A DNA stretch of 64,000 nucleotides from Hydrocarboniphaga daqingensis (GTDB lineage Bacteria; Pseudomonadota; Gammaproteobacteria; Nevskiales; Nevskiaceae). Below the pieces are notes generated by a model, which was not told the origin of the DNA, ran no database searches, and was given only the letters and a program-made list of their open reading frames with translations. Each line of letters opens with the position of its first letter. The first letter of the stretch is position 1. Positions 9,434 through 18,268 of this stretch are shown one piece after another. The stretch covers positions 83,674 to 147,673 of the forward strand of contig NZ_FQWZ01000006.1 of NCBI RefSeq assembly GCF_900129825.1, read 5' to 3'. The translations under genes and the position numbers were made by a program.

Positions 9434-10696
9434 CTAGGCCGACAGCAAGTCGACCAGCATCGCCGTGACGGTGGCGGTGGCGCGACGCAAGTCGTCGAGC
9501 TGCAGGCATTCGTCGGCCGCATGGCCGTGTGCTTCGGCCAGCGTGCGCGGGCCAGCGCCGTACAACACGGTCGGGATGCCGGCCGCTGCATAGTGGCGCG
9601 CGTCGGTGTATAGCGGCACCCCGTGTTCGCCGATCGCCCCGCCGAAGTACTGCTCGCCATGACGCTGCAAGGCCTCGGTGAGGCGCTCGGCGCCGGGCAG
9701 CTTGACCAGCGGCATCGCAAACAGCAGCCGGCGGATATCAACCGTGATCCCCGGCTCGCAGGCGGCACCCGCGGCCAGAATCAGCGAACGCAGCGCGATC
9801 TCGACCGCTTGCGGATCTTCTTCGGGGATCATCCGCCGGTCGAGCCGAAAGCGGACGCGATCGGGCACGACATTGGTGTTGATCCCACCCTCGATCAGGC
9901 CGATGTTCAAGGTCGGATGACCGATGCCGCTGACCGAGGAGCGCGTCTGCTGCATCGCGGCGCGCGATGCATACAGCGCCTGCATCACCTGCGTTGCCGC
10001 GGCCAGCGCGTCGACGCCGCTTTCCGGCATCGCGGCATGCCCCTGGCGACCGCGCACCGTGACTTCCAGATGCAGGCAGCCGTTGTGCGCCGTCGTCACC
10101 GCGTACGAGAAGCCGGCGCTGACCGCATAGTCGGGCTTGCTCAAGCCCTGCTCCAGCAGCCAGCGGGGGCCGATATCGCCACCGACTTCTTCGTCGTAAG
10201 TGAAATGCAGCTCCACGTTGCCGTCGAGCGTCACGGCACCGTCGGCGACCAACTGCTGCAGGCAGCGCAGCGCGAACGTGTACGTCGCAAAGTCGGATTT
10301 GCTGACGGCGACACCACGGCCGTACATCGCGCCGTCGACGATAGCGGCGCCGTAAGGGTCCTGAGTCCAGCCCAAGCCGGGCGGCACCACGTCGCCATGC
10401 GCGTTGAGCGCGATCGTCGGGCCGCGTCCGCTACCGAAGCGCTGGCGGACGATCAGGTTCGTTGCCGAGATCATGCCCGCCGCGCGCACCGTGGCGATCG
10501 GCACCGTATGCGCTTCGACTTTGTGCCCGAGCGCGGTCAGCAGTTCGAGCGTGCGCTGCGCATGCGGCGCGCAGTCACCGGGCGGATTGTCGGTCGGCAC
10601 GCGCACCAGGTTCGCCAAAAACGCGCAACTGGCGTCGAAGCCAGCATCGACCTGTTGGGCAATCGCGGAATACAGCTCGGCAGTGACTCGGCTCAT
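9434..10696 (-). CDS. M20 family metallohydrolase (ArgE/DapE-like)
   Basis: A 420-residue zinc-dependent amidohydrolase/peptidase of the M20 family. Metal-binding and catalytic motifs are visible: ALNAHGDVVPPG, HFTYDEEVGGD, the dimerisation-domain entry VTVRGRQGHAAMPE and the C-terminal GHAADECLQL. It is cytoplasmic (no signal peptide). It starts 12 bp after the uraD-allC fusion and is the last gene of the leftward purine operon. The exact substrate is not apparent; because no ureidoglycolate-processing gene is seen in the window, an N-carbamoyl or ureido substrate is possible, but this is only a contextual guess. Confidence 0.8.
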   Translation of the reverse strand: MSRVTAELYSAIAQQVDAGFDASCAFLANLVRVPTDNPPGDCAPHAQRTLELLTALGHKVEAHTVPIATVRAAGMISATNLIVRQRFGSGRGPTIALNAHGDVVPPGLGWTQDPYGAAIVDGAMYGRGVAVSKSDFATYTFALRCLQQLVADGAVTLDGNVELHFTYDEEVGGDIGPRWLLEQGLSKPDYAVSAGFSYAVTTAHNGCLHLEVTVRGRQGHAAMPESGVDALAAATQVMQALYASRAAMQQTRSSVSGIGHPTLNIGLIEGGINTNVVPDRVRFRLDRRMIPEEDPQAVEIALRSLILAAGAACEPGITVDIRRLLFAMPLVKLPGAERLTEALQRHGEQYFGGAIGEHGVPLYTDARHYAAAGIPTVLYGAGPRTLAEAHGHAADECLQLDDLRRATATVTAMLVDLLSA

Positions 10697-10708
10697 CGTG
10701 GACAGATC

Positions 10709-12481
10709 TCAACTCGTAATCGCCGGCATGGCACCGTCGCCATCCGGCAAATGCAATAGAAAATCGGCAAACACACACGCCGCGATATCGGCATCGTCGG
10801 CGCTCAGCGTTTCGGCCGGATGATGACTGATGCCACCGTTACCGCAGCGAACGAACAGCATGCCGACCTCGGTGACGCGCGCCATCATCATCGCATCGTG
10901 CCCGGCGCCGCTGGGCAGATGCCGGCTCGGCGCGGGGCTCGCGGTGACGCGCTGGATACTGGCATCAAGCGCCGCCTGCAAGGCCGGCGCGCACGGCGTG
11001 GCATCGGCGCGCAGCACGCGCTCGATCTGCACGTCGACGCGGCGGCGCCGCGCGATCTCGTCGAGCCGTGCGCGAACATCGGCGACGGCCGCATCGCGCA
11101 GTTGATCGTCAGGGGCACGGATATCCAGCGACAGCTCGCAGCGACCCGGAATCACGTTGATCGCGCCATTGGGCACCGCAAGCTGGCCGACGGTGCCGAC
11201 CAAGCCCGGCGCCTGAGAGCAGCGCTGCTCGACGTACAGCACCAGCTCGGCTGCAGCGGCCGCGGCATCGCGGCGCAAGTGCATCGGCACCGTGCCGCTA
11301 TGCCCGGCCAGGCCGGTGATCGTGATCCGGTAGCGCTCGCTGCCGTTGATGGCGGTGACCACGCCGAGCGCGCGCTGTTCTTCCAGCAACACCGGACCTT
11401 GTTCGATATGCACCTCGACATAGCCGAGCAAGCCAGCCGTGTCGCGCGTCAGCGTGCCGATCGCCGACGGATCATGCCCCGCATTGATCAACGCCTGTCG
11501 CAGGCTGATGCCGTCGGCATCAGCGCGATCGAGCAGCTCGACGTTGAACGTGCCGGCCAAGGCGCTGCTACCGAGGAACGTGCTCTTGAAGCGCACGCCT
11601 TCTTCATCGCCGAAGCCGATCACCTCAAGGTCGTACGGCAGGCTCATGCCGCGCCGCTGCAATCGGTCAGCGACCACGATCGGCAACAGGATGCCGAGCC
11701 GGCCATCGTAGCGACCGCCGTCGATCACGGTGTCGTAGTGCGAACCGGTCAACAGCGTGCGCGCACCGGGCCGCTGGCAGCGCCAGCGGCCGACGACGTT
11801 GCCGATCGCATCGATCTGTGCATCAAGCCCGGCCATCAGCATCCAGTCGCGCAGCTGCGCAGCGACGGCGCGATGGGCCGGCGTCATAAACGTGCAGGTC
11901 AGCGCACCCGCCTGCTCGGTATGCGTTGCCAGCTGGTCGGCCATCGCCAGCAGCAGCGAGCCGGCCGGCTCGTCGACGCGCTCGGCCAGCCGGAAGGCAG
12001 CGATCCGGTCGATCTCCCGCAACGCGGTCTGCAACTCGGTGTCGGCATCGTTACCCAGGCGTCGCTCGAACTCGCGCAGGATCGACTCACGGTCGTGGCC
12101 TTTGACCGACAGTACGAATGGAAAGCCGAAGCGCGCGTTGTAGGCGTCGTTCATCGACTGCAGTTGCTCGTACTGCTGCGGCGTGCAGTGCGACAGACCG
12201 GCGCCGGCCTGTTCGTGCGTCGACTCGGCAGTCAGATCACCACGGATCGCCGCACGCCCGGCCAGCTCTGGATGCGCGCGTACCAAGGCCAGCTGCTGTG
12301 CAGCCGGCGCACGGCGCACGACCGCGCACATCGCGGCATGCAGATGCAGACGGCTCGCGAACGGCCGCTGATCGCAGACCTGCTCGGCCACCCAGGGCGA
12401 GTGCTCGAAGATCGTCGACAGCGCGGCAATGAATTCCGCAGACGCTGCGGCATTCAATGAGGCCAGATCGATACGGCTCAT
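10709..12481 (-). CDS. fusion: OHCU decarboxylase (UraD) - allantoate amidohydrolase (AllC)
   Basis: A 590-residue bifunctional protein of urate catabolism. Residues 1 to about 165 are 2-oxo-4-hydroxy-4-carboxy-5-ureidoimidazoline decarboxylase (ALVRAHPELAGR, FGFPFVLSVKGHDRESILRE), giving S-allantoin. The rest (about 180-590) is an M20-type allantoate amidohydrolase with GSHYDTVIDGGRYDG, GFGDEEGVRFKSTFLGS, VEVHIEQGPVL and the C-terminal SGAGHDAMMMA. The ATG at 12481 overlaps the puuE stop (ATGA), which sets the start against a longer frame. Fusing the two puts steps separated by PuuE (allantoinase) into one protein. Confidence 0.93.
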   Translation of the reverse strand: MSRIDLASLNAAASAEFIAALSTIFEHSPWVAEQVCDQRPFASRLHLHAAMCAVVRRAPAAQQLALVRAHPELAGRAAIRGDLTAESTHEQAGAGLSHCTPQQYEQLQSMNDAYNARFGFPFVLSVKGHDRESILREFERRLGNDADTELQTALREIDRIAAFRLAERVDEPAGSLLLAMADQLATHTEQAGALTCTFMTPAHRAVAAQLRDWMLMAGLDAQIDAIGNVVGRWRCQRPGARTLLTGSHYDTVIDGGRYDGRLGILLPIVVADRLQRRGMSLPYDLEVIGFGDEEGVRFKSTFLGSSALAGTFNVELLDRADADGISLRQALINAGHDPSAIGTLTRDTAGLLGYVEVHIEQGPVLLEEQRALGVVTAINGSERYRITITGLAGHSGTVPMHLRRDAAAAAAELVLYVEQRCSQAPGLVGTVGQLAVPNGAINVIPGRCELSLDIRAPDDQLRDAAVADVRARLDEIARRRRVDVQIERVLRADATPCAPALQAALDASIQRVTASPAPSRHLPSGAGHDAMMMARVTEVGMLFVRCGNGGISHHPAETLSADDADIAACVFADFLLHLPDGDGAMPAITS

Positions 12482-13449
12482 GCGCGATCCTCTTGCGGTG
12501 GCGGCTGCGTCGCCTGCCAGTGCCGTGCGATGTCGATGCGCCGGCACACCCAGACCTGATCGTGCGCGGCGACGTGATCCAGAAAGCGCATCAAGGCTGC
12601 GATCCGCGCCGGCCGACCGACCAGCCGCGAATGCAGGCCGATCGACAGCATCTTCGGCCGATCCAGGCCCGCAGGATCGCCTTCGGCGTACAGCACGTCG
12701 AATGCGTCGCGCAGATAATCGAAGAACTGCGTGCCGCTGTTGAAGCCCTGCATCGCGGCAAAGCGCATGTCGTTGGTGTCGAGCGTGTACGGCACCACCA
12801 GATGCGAGCGCCGGCCGTCGGCCGTGTCCACTGGCGTCCAGTACGGCAGGTCGTCGGCATACGAATCCGCGTCATAGACCAGGCCAGGGATTTCTTCGAC
12901 GACCAGACGCCGCGTATTCGGGCTGTCGCGGCCGGTGTACCAGCCCAGCGGCGCACTGCCGGTGATCGCCGTGTGGATCGCCGCCGCCTGCCGGATATGC
13001 GCGCGCTCGGTGGCCTCGTCGACGCCTTGATAGCTGATCCAGCGCAGACCGTGGCAGGCGATCTCATGACCTAGCGCGATGCAGGCCGCCGCGGCGTCGG
13101 GGTTGCGCTGCAGTGCTTCGGCGACAGCGAACACCGTCAGCGGCAGGCCGCGCGACTCGAACAAGCGCAGCAGCCGCCAGAAGCCGGCGCGCGAGCCATA
13201 TTCGTAGATCGACTCCATGCTCATATGTCGCATCGGGAACGCGCTGGCGCCGATGATTTCAGACAGGAACGTCTCCGACGCCGGGTCGCCGTGCAGCACG
13301 TTGTTCTCGGCGCCTTCTTCGACATTGAGCACGAACTGCACGGCGATGCGCGCGCCGCCCGGCCAGGCCGCATGCGGCGGCGTTCGGCCGTAGCCGACCA
13401 AGTCGCGTGGATAAGCGGCGGCGCTGCCGACCGTTGCTTGCGTGCTCAT
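12478..13449 (-). CDS. puuE: allantoinase PuuE (polysaccharide-deacetylase fold)
   Basis: A 323-residue metal-independent-type allantoinase of the NodB/polysaccharide deacetylase family that opens allantoin to allantoate. The N-terminal YPRDLVGYGRTPPHAAWPGG, VQFVLNVEEGAE, GSRAGFWRLLRLFE and the GHEIACHGLRWISYQ segment are characteristic. Start at the ATG at 13449 (MSTQATVG), four bases downstream of the gntR stop; the open frame extends further upstream into gntR without conservation. It overlaps the uraD-allC start. Confidence 0.95.
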   Translation of the reverse strand: MSTQATVGSAAAYPRDLVGYGRTPPHAAWPGGARIAVQFVLNVEEGAENNVLHGDPASETFLSEIIGASAFPMRHMSMESIYEYGSRAGFWRLLRLFESRGLPLTVFAVAEALQRNPDAAAACIALGHEIACHGLRWISYQGVDEATERAHIRQAAAIHTAITGSAPLGWYTGRDSPNTRRLVVEEIPGLVYDADSYADDLPYWTPVDTADGRRSHLVVPYTLDTNDMRFAAMQGFNSGTQFFDYLRDAFDVLYAEGDPAGLDRPKMLSIGLHSRLVGRPARIAALMRFLDHVAAHDQVWVCRRIDIARHWQATQPPPQEDRA

Positions 13450-13453
13450 CGGC

Positions 13454-14275
13454 TCAGCTCCGTTGTTCGCCACCGAGCACGGCGCGCAAGTCGACGCCGC
13501 GCGGCCGCTGTACGTCCAACTGCAGGCCGTCGAGCACATGCTGCAAGTGATGCAGCATCAGCGACGCCGCCTCGGGTGCGCGCTTCTCCAGCGCGGTGAC
13601 CAGCTCCTGATGCTCGTCCGGCGGGCAAGTCTGCGTGCCGGGCGACTGGTACAGGCAGACGATCAGCGACGAACGCGATACCAGCTCGCGCATCAGTTCC
13701 AGCAGCGTGGCGTTGCCGGCGACCTCGGCGATGATCAGATGAAACTCGCCCGACAGCCGGATCATCGCGCGGCGGTCATTGCTGCGCCACGCGGCTTTTT
13801 CCTGTGCGAGGTGATCACGGATGCGCTGCATGTCGGCGCGCCGCGCCACCTGGAGAAACTTCTCGACGATGCCCGGCTCCAGCAGCCGGCGTGCCTCGAA
13901 GATATCGAGGGCATCCTGCGGCGAAGGCTTGCTGACTTCGGCGCCGCGATTGGGCAGCAGCGTCACCAGACGCTCGTTGGCCAGACGCTGCAGCACCTGA
14001 CGTACGCGCGTGCGACCCAGCCCGAAGATTTCGCACAAGCGGTGTTCGATCAGCCGCGTGCCGGGCGGCAGCGTGTGATCCATGATCGTCGAGCAGATGC
14101 GCTCGTAGGCCAACTGCACGCTGCCGGCGGCAGCAGATGACGCACCCGCATCGGCCGTGTTCACAGAGCTGCCGGCCGAGGGCATGTCGCGGCTGTCGAG
14201 TTCGGCATCCGCCGCAACCGTGACGGTGCGACGGCTGCGGGGCTTGGCGGGGACCGCAGTATCGGATGGGCTCAT
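13454..14275 (-). CDS. GntR-family regulator, FadR/FCD subfamily
   Basis: A 273-residue transcription factor. After a low-complexity N-terminal tail of about 50 residues, the winged helix reads VQLAYERICSTIMD ... PGTRLIEHRLCEIFGLGRT ... LANERLVTLLPNRGAEV; the C-terminal helical FCD domain (about 125-250) carries the ligand/metal-type histidines in GEFHLIIAEVAGN and LMLHHLQHV. It sits between guaD and puuE in the purine operon, so it is the natural candidate for the local regulator. The paired TTGCATACAA elements at 26254-26272 and 26432-26452 are possible operators (inference). Confidence 0.9.
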   Translation of the reverse strand: MSPSDTAVPAKPRSRRTVTVAADAELDSRDMPSAGSSVNTADAGASSAAAGSVQLAYERICSTIMDHTLPPGTRLIEHRLCEIFGLGRTRVRQVLQRLANERLVTLLPNRGAEVSKPSPQDALDIFEARRLLEPGIVEKFLQVARRADMQRIRDHLAQEKAAWRSNDRRAMIRLSGEFHLIIAEVAGNATLLELMRELVSRSSLIVCLYQSPGTQTCPPDEHQELVTALEKRAPEAASLMLHHLQHVLDGLQLDVQRPRGVDLRAVLGGEQRS

Positions 14276-14345
14276 GTTCGGTCTTCGGTCGAACGGCGGT
14301 GCTGAGTCGGATCGGACCGTCGATGCCGCGACAGTGGGCTTGCCG

Positions 14346-15665
14346 TCATGGCAGCACCGCTTGGCCGAGAATATAGGTCTGGGCGACGAGGCGATCGTCG
14401 CCGAGCATCATCAGCGCCAGCAGCTTTTCATCGAGCCGCTGCGTCGCGGCAATACGTCGCTGCATCAGCGGCGTCGTGCTCCAGTCGAGCACGATGAAGT
14501 CCGCCTCGTTGCCGACGCGGAAACTGCCGATGCGGTCCTGCAGATGCAGCGCGCGCGCGCCGCCCAGCGTCGCCAGATAGAACGCGCGCAGCGCCGGCAG
14601 CCGCTGGCCCTGCATCTGCGCCACCTTGTAGGCCTCGGCCATGGTCCGCAGCTGGCTGAAGCTGGTACCACCGCCGACATCGGTGGCCAGCGCGTAGCGC
14701 AGGCCGGCCGCGTCGCTGGCATCGAAGTCGAACAGGCCGCTGCCCAGGTACAGGTTCGATGTCGGCGAACAAGCAGCGCAGGCGCCGCTGGCGCCGAGGC
14801 GGCGGCGCTCGTCGGCGCTCAAGTGCAGGCAATGCGCATAGGTCGCGCGCTCGCGCAGCAAGCCGTAGCGCTCGTAGACGTCCAGATAGCCCGCGCTCCA
14901 CGGAAACAGCTGGCGCACCCAGGCGATCTCGCCGTGGTTCTCGGCCAGATGGCTGTGGATGTAGACGTCGGGATGATCGCGCGCGATGCGGCCGGCACTG
15001 TCGAGTTGGGCCTCGGTCGATGTCGGTGCAAAGCGCGGCGTGATCGCGTAGGCCAGCCGGTCGACACCATGCCAGCGCTCGATCAGCGCGCGCGTATCGC
15101 GCTCACCACTTTCGGCCGTGTCGCGCACGCTGTCGGGGCAGTTGCGGTCCATCAGCACCTTGCCGGCAATCATCCGCAGACCGCGCTCACGCACCACGCC
15201 GAAGAAGCCGTCGACCGACGCTGCGTGCACGCTGCAGAACACCTGCGCCGTGGTCGTGCCGTTGCGCATCAGCTCGTCGACAAAGAACGACGCGACATCG
15301 CGTGCATGCGCCAGATCGGCAAAGCGCGCTTCGACCGGGAACGTGTAGTCGTTTAGCCAGTCCAGCAGTTGCCGACCGCCCGAGGCGATCATGTCGGTCT
15401 GCGGGAAATGGATATGCGTATCGATGAAGCCCGGCATCAACAGCCGCTGCGCACCGTGCTGCGTCACCGCCAGATCGCGCGGCAACGTCGGCAGTAGCGC
15501 CGCAGCCGGACCGCAGGCCGCGATGCGGCCGTCGGCGATCAGCAGCAAACCGTCTTCCAGATACTGATAAGCCGTAGCGTCATCGTCCGGGCCCGGATCG
15601 CCGCTGAAGTGCAGCAGCGCGCCACGATGCGCGCTCAGCGACGGCAGGCCGGCGACGGCGCTCAT
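14346..15665 (-). CDS. guaD: guanine deaminase
   Basis: A 439-residue zinc amidohydrolase converting guanine to xanthine. Motifs: LMPGFIDTHIHFPQTD (metal HxH), HSHLAENHGEIAWV, YAHCLHLSADERRRL, CSPTSNLYLGSGLF and ALATDVGGGTSFS, all typical of GuaD. The ATG at 15665 overlaps the puuD stop by one base (TGATG), which is chosen over the slightly longer frame to 15692. It feeds xanthine to the XDH encoded upstream in the same block. Confidence 0.95.
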   Translation of the reverse strand: MSAVAGLPSLSAHRGALLHFSGDPGPDDDATAYQYLEDGLLLIADGRIAACGPAAALLPTLPRDLAVTQHGAQRLLMPGFIDTHIHFPQTDMIASGGRQLLDWLNDYTFPVEARFADLAHARDVASFFVDELMRNGTTTAQVFCSVHAASVDGFFGVVRERGLRMIAGKVLMDRNCPDSVRDTAESGERDTRALIERWHGVDRLAYAITPRFAPTSTEAQLDSAGRIARDHPDVYIHSHLAENHGEIAWVRQLFPWSAGYLDVYERYGLLRERATYAHCLHLSADERRRLGASGACAACSPTSNLYLGSGLFDFDASDAAGLRYALATDVGGGTSFSQLRTMAEAYKVAQMQGQRLPALRAFYLATLGGARALHLQDRIGSFRVGNEADFIVLDWSTTPLMQRRIAATQRLDEKLLALMMLGDDRLVAQTYILGQAVLP

Positions 15666-16873
15666 CAGTGCGGCGCTCCAGCGTCGATCCACGCAATCAC
15701 GGCGGCACGTTCGTCGTCGGTCATCTGCGTCAGATTGCCGATCGGCATCGCGCGGCTGACCAGCTGGGCGCGTATCGACGCGGTCTGCGCGAGGATGCGC
15801 TCCGCCGTGTCGAACATCTGACCCTTGGGCGCCGTGACGAAGCCAGCCTGGGCCGGATGCTCGGCATGGCAGCTGACGCAGCGCGCCTGGATGATCGTCT
15901 GGACGCGTTCGAACGGCAGCACGCTAGCGGCTGCCGTCGCCGCGGGCGGCGCCGGACGCAGCGCGACGATCACCGCTGCGATCAGCCCGATGCCGATGAT
16001 CAGCGCCAGCGGCGATGTGCGCCCGCCCCGCTCATGGGCCTTGTGCCGCTCGACGAACCAGACACGAATCGCAGCACCCGCCAGACACAGCGCGATCAGC
16101 ACCAACCAGTTGTGATGCGGCGCACCGTAGGTGAACGCATAGTGATTGCTGATCATCATCAGCAGCACCGGTAGCGTGAAATAGGTGTTGTGCACCGAGC
16201 GCTGCTTGGCGCGCACCGCGTTGCGGGGATCAGGCGCTTCGCCGCGCGCTGCCGCCGCGACCATCGCCCGCTGGCCGGGAATGATCACGAAGAACACGTT
16301 GCCGACCATCATCGTGCCGAGCATCGCGCCAAAGTGCAGAAACGCACCACGCCCGCTGAACACCGAACACAGCCCATAAGCGGCCGCCGCCAGCAGCAGC
16401 GCCAGCACGATCGCCAAACGATTCAGATCACGCCCCAGCGGCGAGCGGCATAGCGCGTCGTAGACCAGCCAACCGCCGACCAGCGTCGCCACGCCGATCG
16501 CAACCGCCTGCAACGGCGACAGCGCCGCCACGGCCGGGTCAATCAAGTACAGCGTCGGCGCGCCGTAGTACATCAGGCACAGCAGCGCAAAGCCGGACAA
16601 CCAGGTGCTGTACGCCTCCCAATAGAACCAGTGCAGCTGCGGCGGAATCTGCGCCGGTGCAAGCCGATACTTCTGCGGGTTGTAGAACCCGCCACCATGC
16701 ACCGCCCACAACTCCCCGCCGACACCCTTGGCCTGCAGATCGGCATCAGTCGGCGCCACCAGATGATTGTCGAGCCAGACGAAGTAAAACGACGCCCCGA
16801 TCCACGCGATGCCGACGATCAAATGCGTCCACCGCAGCAGCAAGTTCACCCACTCAAGCAGATAAGCATCCAT
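15665..16873 (-). CDS. puuD: membrane urate hydroxylase with C-terminal cytochrome c domain
   Basis: PuuD oxidises urate to 5-hydroxyisourate and passes electrons to a C-terminal c-type haem domain. About 402 residues: opening MDAYLLEWVNLLLRWTHL and IVGIAWIGASFYFVWLDN, eight or so membrane helices, then the haem motif CVSCH (CxxCH) and the distal-methionine-like RAMPIGNLTQMT. The start was placed at ATG 16873; the frame also has an upstream TTG at 16891. Present instead of a soluble uricase. It follows a repeat-containing gap downstream of the ABC permease gene. Confidence 0.94.
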   Translation of the reverse strand: MDAYLLEWVNLLLRWTHLIVGIAWIGASFYFVWLDNHLVAPTDADLQAKGVGGELWAVHGGGFYNPQKYRLAPAQIPPQLHWFYWEAYSTWLSGFALLCLMYYGAPTLYLIDPAVAALSPLQAVAIGVATLVGGWLVYDALCRSPLGRDLNRLAIVLALLLAAAAYGLCSVFSGRGAFLHFGAMLGTMMVGNVFFVIIPGQRAMVAAAARGEAPDPRNAVRAKQRSVHNTYFTLPVLLMMISNHYAFTYGAPHHNWLVLIALCLAGAAIRVWFVERHKAHERGGRTSPLALIIGIGLIAAVIVALRPAPPAATAAASVLPFERVQTIIQARCVSCHAEHPAQAGFVTAPKGQMFDTAERILAQTASIRAQLVSRAMPIGNLTQMTDDERAAVIAWIDAGAPH

Positions 16874-17341
16874 CAGCGTTGGCTCATCCAATCAATGGCA
16901 TCGCGTTCACAGTCCGCAGCAAACGGCTGTATCGAGATCATCGCGGTTGCGCGCGCCAGCGCCGCACCCCCGCACCCGCCGTCAACCGCTCCATCGAACA
17001 CACCGTCGAACACGCCATCAGCCCGACCAGCGCACCCGCCGTTGGGCCCCTTGAGAAGCGCCGCGGGCAAGGCCGCGCGCAGCGGGTCGACTGCCCATGG
17101 ATGGGCAGTCGAGGGATTACGCGACAGGACGTCGCGTAGTCCCGACCCCGAGCACGGTCTTGCCCGCGGGGACCGGCGCCAGCCGGCGCTTCTCCAGGGT
17201 GTGCTTTCTTTTGGTGACTTTTCTTTGCACAAGCAAAGAAAAGTTACCCCCCGCCGGGCAGGCGAAACCTCACCGCCCGCGCGATCTCCAATTCGCAACA
17301 AATGCGGTCCAAGCAAACCGCTAGCTCCAAGCGCAGCAAGC
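16874..17341. repeat. structured intergenic repeat element inside the purine operon
   Basis: About 450 bp without a believable gene. It holds a 12-bp period block around 16993-17022 (TCGAACAC repeats), a perfect 12-bp inverted repeat at 17087-17098/17101-17112 (core GACTGCCCAT), a 13-bp stem with one mismatch at 17113-17125/17131-17143, and a perfect 12-bp stem ACTTTTCTTTGC (17217-17228) / GCAAAGAAAAGT (17233-17244) with an ACAA loop. The last motif with its flanks resembles a high-copy intergenic repeat seen across Xanthomonadaceae-like genomes. It separates the BMP permease gene from puuD. Confidence 0.8.
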
Positions 17342-18268
17342 CTACGCATCGGGATGAAACCCCTTCCCCAGCGACGCCGGCTGATTCAACAGAATCGTCT
17401 TCGGATCACGACAGATGATCACCAGCACCACGATCGTCGCCGCATACGGCAGCATCGACAGAAACTCCGACGGCACCGTCAAACCAAAACCCTGCGCATA
17501 CAACTGCAGCACCGTCACACCACCAAACAGATACGCACCGAGCAACACCCGCAGCGGCTTCCAAGTGGCAAACACCACCAGCGCCAATGCGATCCAGCCC
17601 CGTCCGCTGCTCATGCCTTCGACCCACATCGGCGTCAGCGCCGTCGACAGATAAGCGCCGGCAATGCCGCTGCAGGCGCCGCCGAACATCACGGCCCGAT
17701 AGCGCGTCTTCTGCACCGGGTGGCCGATCGCGTGCGAAACCGACGGCGCCTCGCCGATCGCGCGCAAGCGCAGCCCGGCGTGGCTGCGCGACAAAAACCA
17801 TTGCACCGCGAAGAACAGCGCAATCGAGCCATAGACCAGCGCGTTGAACTGAAACAGCAGCGCGCCGACCACCGGCAGGTCACTCAGCAACGGAATGTGC
17901 AGCGCGTCGGCGCCGTCGATCGGCTGGCCGGCATAGCTCCGGCCGACGAAGGCCGACAGCCCGGCACCGAACAAGGTCAGCGCCAGGCCCGTGGCGACCT
18001 GATTGGCTTGCAGCGTGATCGTCAGCACGCCGAACACCAGTGACATCAGCACGCCGGCCAGCATTGCCGCCAGATAGCCGAGCACCAGGCTGCCGCTATT
18101 GACGCCGACGATGAAGCCGACGACGGCGCCGACCAGCATCATGCCCTCGACGCCCAGGTTCAGAACGCCGGCCTTCTCGGTGACCAGCTCGCCCAGTGCG
18201 GCGTAGATCAGCGGCGTGGCGGCGACCACGGTGCTGACGAAGATCGCGATCCAGGTATCGAGGCTCAT
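17342..18268 (-). CDS. BMP-type nucleoside/purine ABC transporter permease 2
   Basis: A 308-residue inner-membrane permease of the branched-chain/BMP family (YufQ-like). It opens MSLDTWIAIFVSTVVAATPL and has LGELVTEKAGVLNLGVEGMM and VRSYAGQPIDG-like GRSYAGQPIDG, both typical of the second permease of nucleoside importers, plus about eight hydrophobic spans. The ATG at 18268 overlaps the stop of permease 1 (ATGA). With the ATPase, permease 1 and the BMP binding protein at 26505 it completes one importer. Confidence 0.92.
   Translation of the reverse strand: MSLDTWIAIFVSTVVAATPLIYAALGELVTEKAGVLNLGVEGMMLVGAVVGFIVGVNSGSLVLGYLAAMLAGVLMSLVFGVLTITLQANQVATGLALTLFGAGLSAFVGRSYAGQPIDGADALHIPLLSDLPVVGALLFQFNALVYGSIALFFAVQWFLSRSHAGLRLRAIGEAPSVSHAIGHPVQKTRYRAVMFGGACSGIAGAYLSTALTPMWVEGMSSGRGWIALALVVFATWKPLRVLLGAYLFGGVTVLQLYAQGFGLTVPSEFLSMLPYAATIVVLVIICRDPKTILLNQPASLGKGFHPDA

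Noticed and set aside
16873-17349. Minus-strand ORF of 158 residues in the puuD-permease gap
   Set aside because: It is a read-through of the hairpin repeats and a 12-bp period block; its coding would run across all three inverted repeats and it resembles no protein family.
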